Shown one piece after another: positions 62,541 through 64,000 of a stretch of DNA of 64,000 nt. Position 1 is the first letter of the stretch, and each line of letters opens with the position of its first letter. The notes below the pieces were generated by a model that searched no databases, had not been told where the DNA came from, and worked only from the letters and a program-made list of their open reading frames with translations. Position numbers and translations under genes: made by a program. Location of the stretch: NCBI RefSeq assembly GCF_003385115.1, contig NZ_QUNI01000011.1:1-64000 (forward strand). Direction: 5' to 3'. The DNA comes from Flavobacterium aquicola. GTDB lineage: Bacteria > Bacteroidota > Bacteroidia > Flavobacteriales > Flavobacteriaceae.

Positions 62541-63950
62541 ATGATTCAAAACGATTCCATAGTTGCCTTAGCCACTCCTTCTGGAGCTGGTGCCATTGCC
62601 ATCATACGTATTTCGGGCGAAAACGCCATCGCTATAGGTAATTCGGTTTTTAGATCCATAAAAAACAAGGATTTGACTAAACAGAAATCTCATACATTAC
62701 ATTTGGGCCATATAATTGAAGGCCAAAAAACATTGGACGAGGTTTTGATTTCCGTTTTTAAAGGTCCAAATTCATATACAGGCGAAAACACCATCGAGAT
62801 TTCTTGTCATGGTTCTACTTATATTCAGCAGCAAATCATTCAATTATTACTGAGAAAAGGCTGTAGAATGGCTGATGCAGGCGAATTTACCTTAAGAGCA
62901 TTCCTAAATGGAAAACTTGATTTATCTCAAGCAGAAGCTGTAGCAGATTTAATTTCGTCAGATAACGAAGCGTCACACCAAATTGCAATGCAGCAAATGC
63001 GAGGCGGTTTCTCTAACGAAATTGCCAAACTACGCGAGGAATTATTGAATTTTGCTTCCTTAATTGAACTTGAATTAGACTTTGCCGAAGAAGATGTAGA
63101 ATTTGCCGACAGAACACAATTCCATGAATTATTAAACCGAATTGAATTTGTACTTAAACGTCTAATCGATTCATTTGCTGTTGGAAATGTAATTAAAAAC
63201 GGAATCCCAGTCGCTATTGTCGGTGAACCAAATGTAGGAAAATCGACTTTATTGAACGCATTATTAAACGAAGAACGTGCCATCGTTTCGGAGATTGCCG
63301 GAACTACCCGCGACACTATTGAAGATGAATTAGTAATAGGCGGAATTGGTTTTAGATTTATTGACACAGCAGGAATTCGAGAAACACAAGATGTCGTGGA
63401 AAGCATTGGAATCAAGAAAACTTTCGAAAAAATTGAACAGGCTCAGGTTGTTTTATTATTGGTTGATGGTTCTAAGCTGATCGTTGATGGTTTAGCGCCA
63501 ATAAAAATTGAAATTGAGAAAATAAAAAACAAATATCCTTTAAAACCTTTAGTGGTAATCATCAACAAAAAAGATATTATTCCTGAAGAAATGATTAATA
63601 ATTTTCACCAAGAACTAACAACCGAGAACAATCAGCTGTCAACATTATTTATTTCTGCAAAACAAAAAATTGGTGTCGATGATTTAAAGAATGAGTTGCT
63701 GTCTTTTGTCAACACTGGTGCTTTACGTAATAATGAAACCATCGTAACTAACACAAGACATTACGATTCTTTATTAAAGGCTCTAGACGAAATCCAGAAA
63801 GTAAAATTTGGTTTAGAAACAAATCTTTCCAGTGATTTAATTGCCTTAGATATCAAGGAAGCTTTGTATCAATTTGGGTTGATTACGGGTCAGGTTTCTA
63901 ATGATGAACTGCTGGGGAATATTTTTGCTAATTTCTGCATTGGGAAGTAA
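62541..63950 (+). CDS. mnmE: tRNA uridine-5-carboxymethylaminomethyl modification GTPase
   Basis: A 469-residue GTPase that, with MnmG, modifies the wobble uridine of several tRNAs. The N-terminal tetrahydrofolate-binding domain has ALATPSGAGAIAIIRISG and SYTGENTIEISCHG; the GTPase P-loop GEPNVGKS is at 228-235, followed by AGTTRDT and NKKD. The chain ends in FCIGK, holding the conserved Cys of the family. The ATG at 62541 is preferred over an upstream TTG at 62523. Confidence 0.97.
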   Translation: MIQNDSIVALATPSGAGAIAIIRISGENAIAIGNSVFRSIKNKDLTKQKSHTLHLGHIIEGQKTLDEVLISVFKGPNSYTGENTIEISCHGSTYIQQQIIQLLLRKGCRMADAGEFTLRAFLNGKLDLSQAEAVADLISSDNEASHQIAMQQMRGGFSNEIAKLREELLNFASLIELELDFAEEDVEFADRTQFHELLNRIEFVLKRLIDSFAVGNVIKNGIPVAIVGEPNVGKSTLLNALLNEERAIVSEIAGTTRDTIEDELVIGGIGFRFIDTAGIRETQDVVESIGIKKTFEKIEQAQVVLLLVDGSKLIVDGLAPIKIEIEKIKNKYPLKPLVVIINKKDIIPEEMINNFHQELTTENNQLSTLFISAKQKIGVDDLKNELLSFVNTGALRNNETIVTNTRHYDSLLKALDEIQKVKFGLETNLSSDLIALDIKEALYQFGLITGQVSNDELLGNIFANFCIGK

Positions 63951-63982
63951 CTAAAAAATATAACCTTCGATATAAAGCAAAA

Positions 63983-64000
63983 AGCCACTATAGAAGTGGC
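63983..64000 (+). terminator. Likely terminator after mnmE (cut by the window edge)
   Basis: GCCACT and AGTGGC form a short perfect hairpin at the end of the window after an A-rich stretch. The expected T-run lies outside, so this call is incomplete. Confidence 0.5.

Noticed and set aside
62927..63415. 162-codon minus-strand frame inside mnmE
   Set aside because: It is opposite a highly conserved GTPase and its Ser/Asn-rich translation has no domain features.
1..64000. CRISPR arrays, rRNA and tRNA genes, insertion sequences, phage genes
   Set aside because: No regularly spaced direct repeats of CRISPR length, no cloverleaf with a conserved T-loop, no transposase or integrase motif (such as DDE or tyrosine recombinase patterns) and no structural phage genes were seen.

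Overview
The window looks like chromosome from a Flavobacterium-type member of the Bacteroidota. The evidence is AT-rich DNA, promoters with -7 boxes close to TAnnTTTG, few purine-rich ribosome binding sites, gliding genes gldF/gldG, the type IX secretion regulator PorX, and many proteins that begin with a short signal peptide ending in xAQ. No rRNA, tRNA, CRISPR array, prophage or insertion sequence was seen. Most genes are intact housekeeping or metabolic genes; accessory DNA is limited to about 12.28-16.1 kb and a few single-gene insertions.

Layout. 0-2 kb: a GC-rich structured intergenic element, a DUF4294 protein and a divergent M42 peptidase. 2-9.7 kb: an OmpR-type two-component pair followed by a TolC/adaptor/CzcA-type RND metal efflux operon; four phased TTAAG-type repeats precede the efflux operon. 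9.9-12.3 kb: cytochrome bd oxidase (cydAB). 12.3-16.4 kb: accessory stretch with a small lipoprotein, HxlR regulator plus NAD(P)-binding protein, a DUF2238 membrane protein, and two secreted-protein genes that share a 5' module; large imperfect palindromes lie between these genes. 16.4-26.8 kb: acs, then ilvC-ilvN-ilvB-ilvD and leuB-leuA, all on the minus strand. 27-38 kb: a conserved unknown, an LTA-synthase-like sulfatase-fold enzyme, a zinc phospholipase C/nuclease-like protein, a YeiH transporter with its LysR regulator, a VWA-like membrane protein and fabG. 38-41.8 kb: small effector-binding and DUF1801 proteins, an AraC regulator with a double NTF2-like protein, and an EamA transporter. 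41.9-47.2 kb: porX, an alpha/beta hydrolase, tsaE, a GNAT enzyme, an alanine dehydrogenase-like protein and a DUF4258 protein. 47.2-51.6 kb: a GH26 mannanase, purC, a HAD hydrolase and phoH. 52-57.1 kb: SAM hydrolase-like protein, ABM monooxygenase-like protein, gldF, gldG, dnaN. 57.2-64 kb: TMEM143/DUF3754 protein, membrane MutS-like ATPase, two universal stress proteins and mnmE.

The most notable observation is a regulatory one. Between leuB and ilvD lies a complete transcription-attenuation leader on the minus strand: a perfect TAnnTTTG -7 box, a 24-residue leader peptide with 14 Ile/Val/Leu residues, and a strong intrinsic terminator ending about 30 bases before ilvD. This predicts that isoleucine/valine synthesis is controlled by ribosome stalling at branched-chain codons. 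A 17-codon upstream reading frame overlapping the leuA start may be a second, weaker case. I saw no convincing new defence or mobile system; the best candidates for undescribed biology are the leader, the palindrome-bounded accessory genes and the twin secreted proteins with an exact 28-residue repeat.
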